61,880 nt of DNA from Streptosporangiaceae bacterium (GCA_019245115.1 JAFARZ010000232.1:1-61880), one strand, 5' to 3'; positions 40,248 to 49,599 are shown, counted from the stretch's first letter. Translations and numbers: made by a program. The notes: generated by a model from the letters alone, not told the origin.

Positions 40248-42364
40248 GCGCGGCCGCGATCGGCAACGTCATCGCCGGATCGCCTGAGCAGATGCGGGAG
40301 AACGCCTTCGGTGTCCTCTCAGGAATCGCCGTTCTCGGCTCCGGAGGGGATACTGCCCAGTCGCGGAACCTGCTGCTGCGCGCCCTCGACCGACGGGCAG
40401 ACCTGGGCAGCGTTAAACCCGTGGTGGATGCCCTGATCCGCCAGCATGGGCTCTTCCCTTACCTGGACGAGCCCGAGATGCTGGGCGCCGCGGACAGGCT
40501 CGCCTACGAGGCGCACCGCCCGCCCGGGGCGGATGACCTGGTGTTCCACGCCAAGCAGGCGGAGGTGTACCGACTGCTGGCCGACGGCCATAACGTCGTG
40601 CTCAGCGCGCCGACGAGTTTCGGGAAATCCCTGATCATCGACGGGATCATCGCGACGGGCAGGTACACGACGATCGTCATCATCGTGCCCACGATCGCGC
40701 TGATAGACGAGACGCGGCGTCGGCTTACCCGCCGGTTCCGCGACCAGTACAAGATCGTCACGCAGCCATCGCAGCCGCCTGGTGAGCGGACACTTTATAT
40801 CCTTACGCAGGAGCGATTTCTCGATATCCCTGCCGAGCGGTTCTCGGAACTCGGCTTCTTCGCTATCGACGAGTTCTATAAGCTCGGTTCTCCGAAGGAT
40901 GACGAGCGCTCGGTGCTCCTGAACCAAACGTTCCACCGACTGCATGCTACCGGCGCCCAGTTCTACCTGCTCGGTCCCAACATCGACAGCCTTTCCCGTC
41001 AGGTGCACGAACGGCTTGAGTTCCAGTTCGTCAGCACCGACTATCAGACCGTCTCGCTTGATATCGAATGGCATCCCGCCAGGCAGAAGGAACTCCGCGA
41101 AGCGGTCATCACCAAGTGCCGTACGCTCCTTGGCCCCACGTTGCTCTATGTGCGCTCACCCGCCCGTGCCCGCGAGGTAGCCAGATGGCTGCTAGACGCC
41201 GGGCTCGGCCGCACCGAACGTGACCTCGACGACGCCGCCAACTGGGTAGCACGCGCGTACCACCCTCAGTGGCTCGTCCCACGTGCCCTGCGGAACGGCA
41301 TCGGCGTCCATCACGGGAAGATCCCGCGCGCCCTGGCCCACCACATGGTCCGGCTGTTCAACGAAGGCAAGCTCCCATGGCTCATCGTGACATCGACACT
41401 CATCGAAGGAGTCAACACAGCCGCGAAGAACGTCATCATCGTGGACAACAAGATCGCGAAGAGGAACCTCGACTTTTTCACCTACAGCAACATCTGCGGG
41501 CGCAGCGGGCGGATGTTCAAGCATTTCGTCGGAAAGGTCGTGGTCTACGGTCAACCGCCGGAGCCGCAGGCGACGACAGTGGATATCCCAGCCTACAGCC
41601 AGGGAAGAGATGCTCCCCTAAGCCTGCTCATCCAGTTGCCCTGGAACGAGCTGACGCCAGCTTCCCGTGAACGCCTCCGGCCCTACTTTGAACAGCAGCT
41701 TATCAACGTCAGCACAATCCGCGAAGCTGCCGGGATCGATCCGGAGGCGATCCTGAATATTGCGCGCCAGTTTCACCAGGATCCGCGGGGTTGGTCTGCG
41801 CGTCTGGCGTGGAGCGGCAGGCCTACCTACGAGCAGCTCAAGAGCGTCTGTGCATTGATATACCGGCTCGCGGGGGCTAAATACCGGGGCGGTGCGGCTT
41901 CCCCGGAGCAACTCGCGATGCGGATCGATCTTATCCGTAGGCACCACGGTGCGATCCGCCAGCTGGCCGATGCACAGATGCAGTTCGCGAGAACTAAAGC
42001 AGATGAGGCAGTGGAGGACGTGCTGGACTTTATCCGTGAATGGTGCTCCCACCTCTTCCCGCGCCTTCTGATGGTGGTGCAATCCATCTCTGAGGATGTA
42101 CTCCATCGCCATGGCCTGCCCGCAGGGGACTACAAGCATTACGCGGCATCGGTTGAGGCGCAGTTCCGGCCTCCTATGCTCACAACGCTCGAAGAGTATG
42201 GGTTGCCCGCACCCCTGACTGCGCAGCTCCAGCGATTCCTTCCGATCGATCAGCCGCTAGATCAGATCGATGCTGTACTCCAGCGCCTTCGCGACCTGCC
42301 TCCAATCTCGGGACTGAGTAGCTTCGAGGAGGACATGCTGCGTGACACGATTAATGGCCTGTAG
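40238..42364 (+). CDS. hamB: Hachiman defence helicase HamB
   Basis: The 708-residue SF2 helicase has motif I SAPTSFGKS (123-131), motif II IDEF (210-213), YLLGPN as motif III region, VTSTLIEGVNTAAKN (motif V) and YSNICGRSGRMF (motif VI). The protein then continues with a ~250-residue helical C-terminal domain. It starts inside hamA. HamB is the DNA-surveillance ATPase that licenses HamA nuclease activity in antiphage defence. The replacement of the more usual DExH by DEFY in motif II is within the range seen for this family. Confidence 0.88.
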   Translation: MALSAAAIGNVIAGSPEQMRENAFGVLSGIAVLGSGGDTAQSRNLLLRALDRRADLGSVKPVVDALIRQHGLFPYLDEPEMLGAADRLAYEAHRPPGADDLVFHAKQAEVYRLLADGHNVVLSAPTSFGKSLIIDGIIATGRYTTIVIIVPTIALIDETRRRLTRRFRDQYKIVTQPSQPPGERTLYILTQERFLDIPAERFSELGFFAIDEFYKLGSPKDDERSVLLNQTFHRLHATGAQFYLLGPNIDSLSRQVHERLEFQFVSTDYQTVSLDIEWHPARQKELREAVITKCRTLLGPTLLYVRSPARAREVARWLLDAGLGRTERDLDDAANWVARAYHPQWLVPRALRNGIGVHHGKIPRALAHHMVRLFNEGKLPWLIVTSTLIEGVNTAAKNVIIVDNKIAKRNLDFFTYSNICGRSGRMFKHFVGKVVVYGQPPEPQATTVDIPAYSQGRDAPLSLLIQLPWNELTPASRERLRPYFEQQLINVSTIREAAGIDPEAILNIARQFHQDPRGWSARLAWSGRPTYEQLKSVCALIYRLAGAKYRGGAASPEQLAMRIDLIRRHHGAIRQLADAQMQFARTKADEAVEDVLDFIREWCSHLFPRLLMVVQSISEDVLHRHGLPAGDYKHYAASVEAQFRPPMLTTLEEYGLPAPLTAQLQRFLPIDQPLDQIDAVLQRLRDLPPISGLSSFEEDMLRDTINGL

Positions 42365-42491
42365 CTGGCATTCCTGCATCCAATGCGCAGACTTAGACGC
42401 CCAAGCGGACTAACCAGGGCTGGCCCCGTCCCGCCTCGCTTCTCGCTAATGCGAGGATGGGTGAGAGCATCTCAAGTGATGGGAGCCCCGC

Positions 42492-43307
42492 GTGTCGAGC
42501 AAGCTCGTTACCTTCCGCACTCTCGATGGCCTGCGCCTGGCCGCCACGCTTGCTATCCCTGACGGCCAACCTCACGGTGGTGTGGTCATGGTCCACGGCG
42601 GCGGTGTCACCCGCGAGGAGGGCGGCTTCTTCACTCGGCTCGCGGGTGGGCTTGGCGAAGTCGGCGTCGCGAGCTTGCGTTTCGACCTCCGCGGCCACGG
42701 CGAGAGCGAAGGACGTCAGGAGGACCTGACGCTAGCCACCATCCTCAACGACATCAGGGTGGCGCTTGAGTACGTCGGCGAAGCGACAAGTGCTCGTCGG
42801 CTGAGTTTGCTCGGCGCGAGCTTTGCTGGCGGCGTTTGCGCATACTACGCAGCTAGGCGGCCGGGCGAGCTTGACCGCCTAGTGCTACTTAACCCGCAGC
42901 TCGACTACAAGCAGCGAACCATTGACAGCCGTCCCTACTGGACCGATGACCAGCTCGATGAGGAGACGGCGCGGCAACTTGAGCGGGATGGGTTCATCCA
43001 GTTCACGCCGACGCTCAGGCACGGCCGCCCGATTCTCAATGAAGCGTTCTGGTTCGATGTGCTCGCTGTGCTGCCGGAGGTCACCGCGCCGACGCTGGTG
43101 GTCCACGGCACCAAGGACACGTTCGTGCCTGTCGAGGCCTCGCGCTCGGCCATGGAACGGTTCACGGCTAAGCACAAGCTGGTGGAGATTGAAGGTGCAC
43201 AGCACGGGTTCGCGATGCATGACGACCCGCAGTACCTGAACCCGCAGAGTCAGGAGTGGCAGGCGTTCGTGATCCGCAGCGTGGCGGATTGGATCACGGC
43301 CGGGTAG
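42492..43307 (+). CDS. alpha/beta hydrolase
   Basis: The GTG start has GGGAG seven bases upstream; 271 residues. The oxyanion motif VHGGGVTREEGGF, the nucleophile GASFAGG, the acid in HGTKDTFVP and the His in GAQHGFAMHDDP identify a serine hydrolase of the alpha/beta fold, close to esterase/acylhydrolase types with cap domain. It lies between hamB and the convergent XRE-TPR gene and overlaps the latter's stop by 14 bases. A defence role is possible by neighbourhood only. Confidence 0.82.
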   Translation: MSSKLVTFRTLDGLRLAATLAIPDGQPHGGVVMVHGGGVTREEGGFFTRLAGGLGEVGVASLRFDLRGHGESEGRQEDLTLATILNDIRVALEYVGEATSARRLSLLGASFAGGVCAYYAARRPGELDRLVLLNPQLDYKQRTIDSRPYWTDDQLDEETARQLERDGFIQFTPTLRHGRPILNEAFWFDVLAVLPEVTAPTLVVHGTKDTFVPVEASRSAMERFTAKHKLVEIEGAQHGFAMHDDPQYLNPQSQEWQAFVIRSVADWITAG

Positions 43308-44868
43308 ATATTGTCAGGCTCGATACCGCTTCCCGTAGCGTGCGCGGTCCTGGCCGGCTGCTCCAAGGCGTAAGCGTCCGAACGACATCGCCAAGGAGTC
43401 GCGTCGTCCGCTCCGAGTGCGTTTCCTTGGCGATTCCAGCCGCCTTCAACCCGACCTGAGCAGCCTCGTCAGGTTCTCCGGAGAGCGCAAGTGCGGTCGC
43501 CCTCCGGGCTCCGAAGAATCCGGCATCTCGGCGTGACAGCTTGCCGGTGCCGAGCACGTTGGCGAAAAGGGCCGCGCCCTGCGCGGGTTTGCCCGCTTCG
43601 GTGTAACACGTTGCTTGGCGCAGCATGAGCGTATCGAGGGTGAAGTAGGCGCTCCCGGGCCCGACATGCTCATCCTTTGGGGTTGCATCCGCCAGGAGCT
43701 CGCGGGCGGTCGTCATCTGGTCCTCAACTGCGCTCAGCGGCTCCCCGATCATGGCCATACCGAGCGCGGCTTGCTGGGTGACCTCGGCGAGTACCTTGAG
43801 CGGGAAGTGCCAAGGACCATGCTGGGCGGCCTCTGCGAATGTCACCACCCGGTGGGCGTCGCGGAGGTCGTAGGCCATCTGCGACTTCCGGAGCAGCACG
43901 TAGCCTTGCATCGCGGTGTCGTGGGCTTCCTGCGCCCACTCCATCGCCCGGTCATACCAGTATGTGGCGCTGGGCACGTCTTGCAGGTCACGGTAGAGCC
44001 AGCCGGCGAACTCGGCGCCGTCCGCACCAACCGACAGCAGGCCACAGCGGACATCGGTTCTCACTTCGCGGACATGCTGCGAAATGGCACCTAGGATGCC
44101 GAGCACGAGGGGAAGCGCTTTGGCTGAACCAAGGTCGCCGTCATCGGTTTTGCTGCGGTCGAGCTGCCCACGGAAATACTCAACGACGGAGCCATCGAGG
44201 TAACGACGCGCGTCATCGAGGGCTGCGGCGACATGCTCAAGTTCATCTAGGTCGCTTACTGCCCAGGCCTGCGTACTCGCCGGCACGGGCAAGGAGAGCG
44301 CCATGGCATCGGCGTACTGGGCGGTCTTCCCGCCAGCAATGAGCCCATCGAGGAGACGATCAAGACCGCTGGCCTTTGCCGCTTCGATATCGATGGGAAG
44401 CAATACTGGCCGACCGTTGACCATCACCGGCAGCCTGAACCCTGCTGATGCCGGAGATACCGGTTCGCTCACTCCATCGTCGGGAAGCTTGAACCACAAC
44501 GAATCGCCAGGAATGCCAAGAATCTGAGCATAGCGGATCAGCTTGCTCAGCTCTTCGGGCGCCCGGCCGTTCTCGATCCGGCTGAGCTGCGCTTGGGTTA
44601 GTCCGAGCCAGTTGCCGACTATCTCTTGTGACAGCGGCCGCGCGTGCCAGGGATGCGTGCGATAAGCGTAGATAACGCGGCCCATATGCCAGGTGGCCAG
44701 CGCATCTCGCATCTGGTCGGTATCCCAGAATTCACGTGACACGTCCGGTGGCCCGAGCAGCGTGTCACGCGCCGGATGACGGCAGGCGCTGCACCGATTG
44801 TCACGATTGTCACGAGCGAGACGACTGCCACAGCGGTCGCAGTAACGCGCTGGTTGCACGATCGCCAC
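43294..44868 (-). CDS. XRE-family regulator with zinc ribbon and TPR-like C-terminus
   Basis: The GTG at 44868 has GGAG seven bases upstream, giving 524 residues. An N-terminal zinc ribbon (YCDRCGSRLARDNRDNRCSA, then C) is followed by an XRE helix-turn-helix (IVGNWLGLTQAQLSRIENG) and a long helical TPR-like part (about 200-500). This architecture is common in actinomycetes beside an ATP-binding protein gene and secondary-metabolism-like genes. It diverges from the radical-SAM operon across three 22-bp-spaced repeats that may be its operator. Confidence 0.8.
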   Translation of the reverse strand: MAIVQPARYCDRCGSRLARDNRDNRCSACRHPARDTLLGPPDVSREFWDTDQMRDALATWHMGRVIYAYRTHPWHARPLSQEIVGNWLGLTQAQLSRIENGRAPEELSKLIRYAQILGIPGDSLWFKLPDDGVSEPVSPASAGFRLPVMVNGRPVLLPIDIEAAKASGLDRLLDGLIAGGKTAQYADAMALSLPVPASTQAWAVSDLDELEHVAAALDDARRYLDGSVVEYFRGQLDRSKTDDGDLGSAKALPLVLGILGAISQHVREVRTDVRCGLLSVGADGAEFAGWLYRDLQDVPSATYWYDRAMEWAQEAHDTAMQGYVLLRKSQMAYDLRDAHRVVTFAEAAQHGPWHFPLKVLAEVTQQAALGMAMIGEPLSAVEDQMTTARELLADATPKDEHVGPGSAYFTLDTLMLRQATCYTEAGKPAQGAALFANVLGTGKLSRRDAGFFGARRATALALSGEPDEAAQVGLKAAGIAKETHSERTTRLLGDVVRTLTPWSSRPGPRTLREAVSSLTISTRP

Positions 44869-44929
44869 TCGGGGCTCCGATTTGCTGCGGGAATGTCTCG
44901 GACCTGACTCCTGCCTGGAGTGTAACGAG

Positions 44930-44980
44930 CATACGCGGTCGGTAGTGACCTGCATACGCCTCATACATGACGCGCATACC
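44930..44980. promoter_or_regulatory. three GCATAC repeats spaced exactly 22 bp
   Basis: GCATACGC at 44930-44937 and 44952-44959 and GCATACC at 44974-44980 are direct repeats at 22-bp intervals (two helical turns). They lie in the region between the XRE-TPR gene and the radical-SAM operon. This 380-base interval holds no gene. Confidence 0.6.
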
Positions 44981-45250
44981 GAACCTTCATGATCGTTTTC
45001 GCGCTTCTCGCTGACGCTGGAACTGAGCAGGTTCGGCGGCAAGCCGAACTCGTACTAAGTGCGTTCTAGGTCGGGCGTTATGAGCGGCAGCAAGAGTACG
45101 TCGGCGCTACCAGCATCCAGCACCGTGGCTCACGCTGCTGGAGGCGGGGCCGGTGCTGCTGACGGGACGGCGTCTGGGTTTGTCCGCGGTCTCTGGCAGA
45201 GCGATGCTCCGGTACCGGTCTCGCCTTCCCATCAGCGACGAGGAGTGAGC

Positions 45251-45661
45251 ATGGCGGACCCTTGGCCGCTTCGCAGTTCCCTCGTCCTTGGCGCCCTTCC
45301 GGGTGCAGTGCCCTGCGCCCGACTCCATGTGCGGCAGATGCTCTGGGAATGGGGACTCACCGGACTGAGCGAGGATACGGAATTGCTCGTCTCCGAGCTG
45401 GTCACGAATGCGTTGCGGGTGACGCAAGCGATGGAGCAGGAATCGCCGATCAGGCTATGGATGCTATCCGACAAGAGCCAAATCCTCATTATGGTGTGGG
45501 ACGGCAACCAGCGACCGCCGGTCCGGATTGAGATAACCGAAGACGCCGAGGGTGGCCGTGGACTGCTGCTCGTAGAGACCTTGAGCGAGCGATGGGGCTG
45601 GTATCCAGCAAAGGACATCGGCGGTAAATGGGTTTGGTGCTCCGTTCCGGCCAGCCAATAG
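45251..45661 (+). CDS. GHKL ATP-binding protein (anti-sigma/serine kinase type)
   Basis: The ATG at 45251 has AGGAG six bases upstream; 136 residues. It has LGALPGAVPCARLHVRQML, the N-box SELVTNALRVTQ, DGNQRPPVRIE and the glycine motif AEGGRGLLLVETLSERWGWY, the RsbW/SpoIIAB-like HATPase_c set frequent in actinomycetes. It is the first gene of the plus-strand operon and is commonly found next to an XRE-TPR regulator gene, as here. It may act as a signalling partner of that regulator. Confidence 0.82.
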   Translation: MADPWPLRSSLVLGALPGAVPCARLHVRQMLWEWGLTGLSEDTELLVSELVTNALRVTQAMEQESPIRLWMLSDKSQILIMVWDGNQRPPVRIEITEDAEGGRGLLLVETLSERWGWYPAKDIGGKWVWCSVPASQ

Positions 45662-45675
45662 AGTTAGTCAAGCAG

Positions 45676-46404
45676 ATGAGGCAATCCAGTAGTTCGATGA
45701 AAACGAGAAAATCGGGACCAGTAATCCTGGAACGAGCGCTTGCCATCATTGGTCCACCGGCAGCCGGTAAGACGACGCTGACGATGCGGCTTGGACAATT
45801 TCCTGGCTGCTGCGTCTTCCGCCTGCGCGAGCACGTACCAGAGACCTTGCTGGCTGCCACAGCCACCAGCGCGGAGCGCCTGGGCTGGCTCGACGACCTG
45901 ACAGTGACGAGGGCTCTACGCGGATACCTCGAGGCGATCATCCACGGAAGCACAACGCATACCGTGCTGCTCGACAACTTCCCTGGTTCGGGCACGCAGG
46001 CGCACTTGCTCATCGCCGCCCTGCGTAGGCTGGCGCCGGCGTCTGTCATCCACGTCGTCGAACTGGTCGTGGATCAGGCTGTCTTGCAGCGCCGTGTTCG
46101 TGAGCGGCGCGTCTGTCATCGATGCGAGCAAGACCCGATCCATGATCCACGTTTGCCCGCTGAACCGAGTCCGGCCGATGCTCAGCGCTGCGCACGCTGT
46201 AACAGCATCCTCCATCCCCGCCGCGGCGATGCGCCCCGGCTGCTGGCCGCCCGCATGGAACGCTACGCCGAAGCCGTCGCCGGTATTCGCACCGCATTTG
46301 AAGGCGTCGGCATCGAGGTCTTGCAGTGTGACGCTAACCATCCTCCGGAGGAGATCGCTTCCGACCTGTCCCTGCTACTGGCTACTAGGAGTACACCGCT
46401 ATGA
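45676..46404 (+). CDS. adenylate-kinase-like nucleotide kinase with zinc-binding lid
   Basis: From the ATG at 45676 the protein is 242 residues. It has a P-loop GPPAAGKTTLT, the strand HTVLLDNFPGSGTQ (adenylate-kinase-like DGFPR position), and a lid with two Cys pairs (VCHRCEQDP ... RCARCNSIL) followed by PRRGDAPRLLAARMERYAEA, which matches the adenylate kinase LID and following helix. The usual adenylate kinases of this organism are encoded elsewhere, so this is probably a specialised (nucleotide or natural-product) kinase. The stop overlaps the radical SAM start (ATGA). Confidence 0.75.
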   Translation: MRQSSSSMKTRKSGPVILERALAIIGPPAAGKTTLTMRLGQFPGCCVFRLREHVPETLLAATATSAERLGWLDDLTVTRALRGYLEAIIHGSTTHTVLLDNFPGSGTQAHLLIAALRRLAPASVIHVVELVVDQAVLQRRVRERRVCHRCEQDPIHDPRLPAEPSPADAQRCARCNSILHPRRGDAPRLLAARMERYAEAVAGIRTAFEGVGIEVLQCDANHPPEEIASDLSLLLATRSTPL

Positions 46405-47546
46405 CAACGACCGCGCTGCCGCTACCTCGGGTGCGTGAAGGGAGCGACGGCTACGGGCATGCGCGAATGCCGCGAGGGGCAACCGTACCCGAACCCGGGC
46501 GGATCGACCGTGTAGCGTACGGCCGCTTCCGCAACGTCTACCTCTACATCACCGAAGCCTGTCAGTTGCGGTGCGAACACTGCTACATGGGCGAGCGCTT
46601 GGATCGAGCGCTCAAAATGCCCTTGTCACGGATCATCGACACACTCACCACCTGGCGACGGCTGGGTGGAAGCAAGCTCACTATCCTCGGCGGCGAGCCG
46701 ACATTGCACCCTGACTACTGCGCAGCGATCCGCTCGGCCGCGCAACTCGGCTTTGAGCACGTCATCACTACGACGAACGCCCAGGTGCCAGCGCTCAAGA
46801 AGTTCCGCCAGCTTGAACCGGCTGACTTCGCCTACGTACAGGTCAGTCTCGACGGTGGTAGCGCGGCATCACATGACACCATCCGCGGAGCAGGCACCTT
46901 CAATGCGGCGCTCGCCACCACGGCCGAACTGACCAAGCGCGGATTCGACACGCGCATCATCTGCACGGTCAACCAAGCGAACCGCAGCGACGCGCTCAAC
47001 CTGCTCGATATCGCCGACGAGCTGGGCGTCAGCCTGGTGAAGTTCCACGTCTTCTCGACCATCGGCATCGGGCACGGCAATCCCGAGCTGGCCATGACAC
47101 CGCCCGGGTGGGTGGACTTCTGTGATCACCTGAACAAGATCGCACCGGGTTACCAGACCCGGGTGTGGTACCAGCCGACGTACGCCCGCCGTGAGCAGAT
47201 GGCGCGCTACCAGGCCGAGGGTTACCAGGGCTGCATTGGCCGGACACTCGATCGCATCTCGATCTTCCCGGACGGGCGCTGCTACGTCTGCTCCTACCTG
47301 TTCGACACCGATCTCTACTTCGCCCAGATGGATGGCGACCGCGTGCGGCTGAACCACGGCGAGAACGAGTTCGACCTGTTCACAAAGCCGCTCGTCGCCA
47401 GCGCGTGCGGCGAATGTAAAGCCGCAGCCTGCATGGGCGGTTGCCCGGCCGAGGAGGTCGTCATGGGCGCCAGCTCATGCGACGCCTACGAGGACATCGT
47501 GCCGGTCTGCCGTCTCTGGAAATCCAGCGCCAAGCCCGAGGAATGA
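46401..47546 (+). CDS. radical SAM/SPASM-like enzyme
   Basis: The 381-residue enzyme has C54-x3-C58-x2-C61 (TEACQLRCEHC), the GGEPTLHPDY motif, YVQVSLDGG, and a C-terminal auxiliary-cluster region with CYVCSYLF, then ACGECKAAACMGGCP and a final C. SPASM enzymes usually modify peptides, but some act on small substrates or nucleosides. No precursor-like peptide is encoded next to it. The gene is coupled to the kinase upstream and 14 bases from the cupin gene, so one operon. Confidence 0.88.
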   Translation: MTTTALPLPRVREGSDGYGHARMPRGATVPEPGRIDRVAYGRFRNVYLYITEACQLRCEHCYMGERLDRALKMPLSRIIDTLTTWRRLGGSKLTILGGEPTLHPDYCAAIRSAAQLGFEHVITTTNAQVPALKKFRQLEPADFAYVQVSLDGGSAASHDTIRGAGTFNAALATTAELTKRGFDTRIICTVNQANRSDALNLLDIADELGVSLVKFHVFSTIGIGHGNPELAMTPPGWVDFCDHLNKIAPGYQTRVWYQPTYARREQMARYQAEGYQGCIGRTLDRISIFPDGRCYVCSYLFDTDLYFAQMDGDRVRLNHGENEFDLFTKPLVASACGECKAAACMGGCPAEEVVMGASSCDAYEDIVPVCRLWKSSAKPEE

Positions 47547-47560
47547 CCAGGGAGAAGGAT

Positions 47561-48202
47561 ATGGAAACCATCATCGAGCCGCTACGCGCCATCGATTGGG
47601 AAGACATCGACGCAGTAGAAAGCCTGACCCGCAAGGCTCTGGCTGCGCTTACCGAAAATCGGCAGCTAATCCGCGAGAGCTTGCTGACGATGCCCGATCA
47701 CCCCGAACTGCTGCGGCTGTGCGAGCACTACGACATCCTCGACAAAGTGGTGCTCTACGATGACCCGTCCGGCGTGCGCGTGCGGCTACACGTCTTCCTG
47801 CCTGGCTACTTCGACCGGCCCCACAACCACCGCTGGTCCTACGCCAGCACCATCCTGCGCGGCCAGTACCGGCACTACTTGTTCGGTGACGCCAACCTAG
47901 ACGGGTCAATCGACCCGGCCAGCCTCAAAGCGCTCATGATCCGTGTCGAACAGCCCGGCAGTACCTACGCCCTGCACCACACCATGGTGCACGCCGTAGT
48001 GGCCGAGCCCCACACGGTCTCACTGGTGATACGCGGCCCCGCGGTCAAGGACCGCTTCCTGGTCATGGACCGCAAGACCGGCCAGAGCTGGTGGCAGTAC
48101 GGCGCTAGCCGGGAGTCGACCTCCGATGCCGAGCAGAAGCAAATGAGTCCCGGACGGCTCACTGAGCTGACCAGACGCTTGCAGGAATGGGATCTGTTCT
48201 AG
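47561..48202 (+). CDS. cupin-like protein of the radical SAM operon
   Basis: From the ATG at 47561 (GGAGAAGG upstream) the protein is 213 residues. The centre has a cupin pattern: PGYFDRPHNHRWSYASTILR with two His, and YALHHTMVHAVVAEPHTVSL. The family is otherwise unrecognised. A metal-dependent oxygenase or isomerase acting on the product of the radical SAM enzyme is plausible. Its stop codon overlaps, tail to tail, the stop of the PfkB-like gene (CTAG). Confidence 0.65.
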   Translation: METIIEPLRAIDWEDIDAVESLTRKALAALTENRQLIRESLLTMPDHPELLRLCEHYDILDKVVLYDDPSGVRVRLHVFLPGYFDRPHNHRWSYASTILRGQYRHYLFGDANLDGSIDPASLKALMIRVEQPGSTYALHHTMVHAVVAEPHTVSLVIRGPAVKDRFLVMDRKTGQSWWQYGASRESTSDAEQKQMSPGRLTELTRRLQEWDLF

Positions 48203-49128
48203 GCCGCCGATCGTGACGTTCGTTCCCGCGAGCCGATGACGGCGTGCAGCTCAGCAAGCGTCGGCAGCGGCTCGTGGTGGGCGCGCTCACAGCGCAGCGC
48301 GCCGCTGGCACAACCCAAGGTCAGGCAATCATCCATCGGCCAGCCGTTCAACAGACCATAGATAAGGCCGGCGGAGAAGGCAGCACCGGCACAGTGGGGA
48401 TGGCGGACCAGCGCGCGGAAGGCAGGAGTCGTGAGCTGCTTGGTCTTGCTGGCGGCTACCGCCCCGGCTGCTCCGGCGGTGATCACAGCCCAGGCGGCAC
48501 CGGTCGCTGTGAGGACTTCGTCGGCAACTCGCGGAGCGGGCTCGCAAGCCGCGTCGTTGACGTTGCTCTGGATGATCAGGCGGGGGTAGCTGCGTACCGC
48601 GGTGATGACCGCGGACGACAGCGGCGAACCGCCGAGGTTGAGCAACAGCGGGACATTAGCCGACCGGGCCGCCTCAACCGCACGGATCGCTGCTGTCTCG
48701 ATGAGCTGGTAACAATCGACGTAGGCGAAGGGGGCACTGAGCAGCGGTGACAGATCCAATGCGGCCAGGGCATTGCTTACGCCGGGCAGGTGCGGGAACC
48801 ATGTGCGCGTGGCGTCATTGTCGGCGACCACGGCGATCTGCGGTGTCGTCGTGCCCGTCCTCACCTTCGCCGTGGTGGTCACGCCATAACGTTGCAACCA
48901 GCCGTGAACCTCGCGGCCCTTCTGCTCGTTCCCGATGTCGTTGGTGAGCAGAAGCGTCGGCACGCCGAACGCGGCCAGCACGGCGGCCACCATGGGCGCG
49001 TCCGCTGCGATGGACCGCTCTACGCTCAGGACTTCCGCACCCGAGTTAGCCAGCGGAAAACGCGGCACCTGCCACAGTTCAGCGGCAGCCAGGTAGCTGA
49101 AACACACCACCGGCACAGACTGGCTCAT
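48199..49128 (-). CDS. PfkB-family sugar-kinase-like protein lacking the catalytic Asp
   Basis: The 309-residue protein has the PfkB/ribokinase fold: AVITAGAAGAVA near the ATP site and the C-terminal CAGAAFSAGLIYGLLNG, equivalent to the canonical GAGDAFxAG anion-hole motif. The catalytic Asp is replaced by Ala (residue 249) and the first Gly by Cys. The N-terminal substrate region (GAEVLSVERSIAADAPMVAA) is also atypical. Kinase activity by the usual mechanism is therefore unlikely. It starts 3 bases after the Nudix gene, so the two form an operon convergent to the radical SAM operon. Confidence 0.78.
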   Translation of the reverse strand: MSQSVPVVCFSYLAAAELWQVPRFPLANSGAEVLSVERSIAADAPMVAAVLAAFGVPTLLLTNDIGNEQKGREVHGWLQRYGVTTTAKVRTGTTTPQIAVVADNDATRTWFPHLPGVSNALAALDLSPLLSAPFAYVDCYQLIETAAIRAVEAARSANVPLLLNLGGSPLSSAVITAVRSYPRLIIQSNVNDAACEPAPRVADEVLTATGAAWAVITAGAAGAVAASKTKQLTTPAFRALVRHPHCAGAAFSAGLIYGLLNGWPMDDCLTLGCASGALRCERAHHEPLPTLAELHAVIGSRERTSRSAA

Positions 49129-49131
49129 CAG

Positions 49132-49599
49132 TTACCAGCCGTAGACCGAGAAGGCCTCGCCCACGGCGATGTGGCCGAGGGCCACGTGGCAGTAGCCGAT
49201 CATGCGGTCAGGCAAAGCATCGAGCGGGAACCAGGCAAGCTCGCTGCATTTCCCGGGCTCGCGGTTCTCCGGTGTACCGTCCCACTTCCGGACGGTAAAG
49301 AAGAAGGCCGCCCGGCCACCGCTCGATGAACTGTGCATGACATGGGCAAACTCGACATCCTCCGGCGCGATGGTCACACCGATCTCTTCCTTGGCTTCGC
49401 GGATAAGCGCCTGCACGACCGATTCGCCGGCTTCAAGGTGGCCCGCTGGCAAGTGCCAGACACCGTCCTCGAAGCCGGTGTTCTGACGGCGGCCGAACAG
49501 GACCAAGCCATCAGGGTTGAGCAGGAGCAGATGAACATCACCGGTCAGTTTGTGACGGCGGTTGTCGGGGGGATGGACGGTTGGTTCGGCATTGGACAT
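49132..49599 (-). CDS. Nudix hydrolase
   Basis: The 155-residue protein has the complete Nudix box: GHLEAGESVVQALIREAKEE, ending in IGV, which matches GX5EX7REUXEEXGU. The flanks are VHLLLLNPDGLVLFGRRQNT and AWFPLDALPDRMIGYC. Such enzymes hydrolyse nucleoside diphosphates linked to another moiety. It heads a two-gene operon with the PfkB-like gene. Next to a nucleotide kinase and a radical SAM enzyme, it may act on a modified nucleotide, which is inference. AT-rich DNA upstream (49665-49745) probably holds its promoter. Confidence 0.9.
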   Translation of the reverse strand: MSNAEPTVHPPDNRRHKLTGDVHLLLLNPDGLVLFGRRQNTGFEDGVWHLPAGHLEAGESVVQALIREAKEEIGVTIAPEDVEFAHVMHSSSSGGRAAFFFTVRKWDGTPENREPGKCSELAWFPLDALPDRMIGYCHVALGHIAVGEAFSVYGW

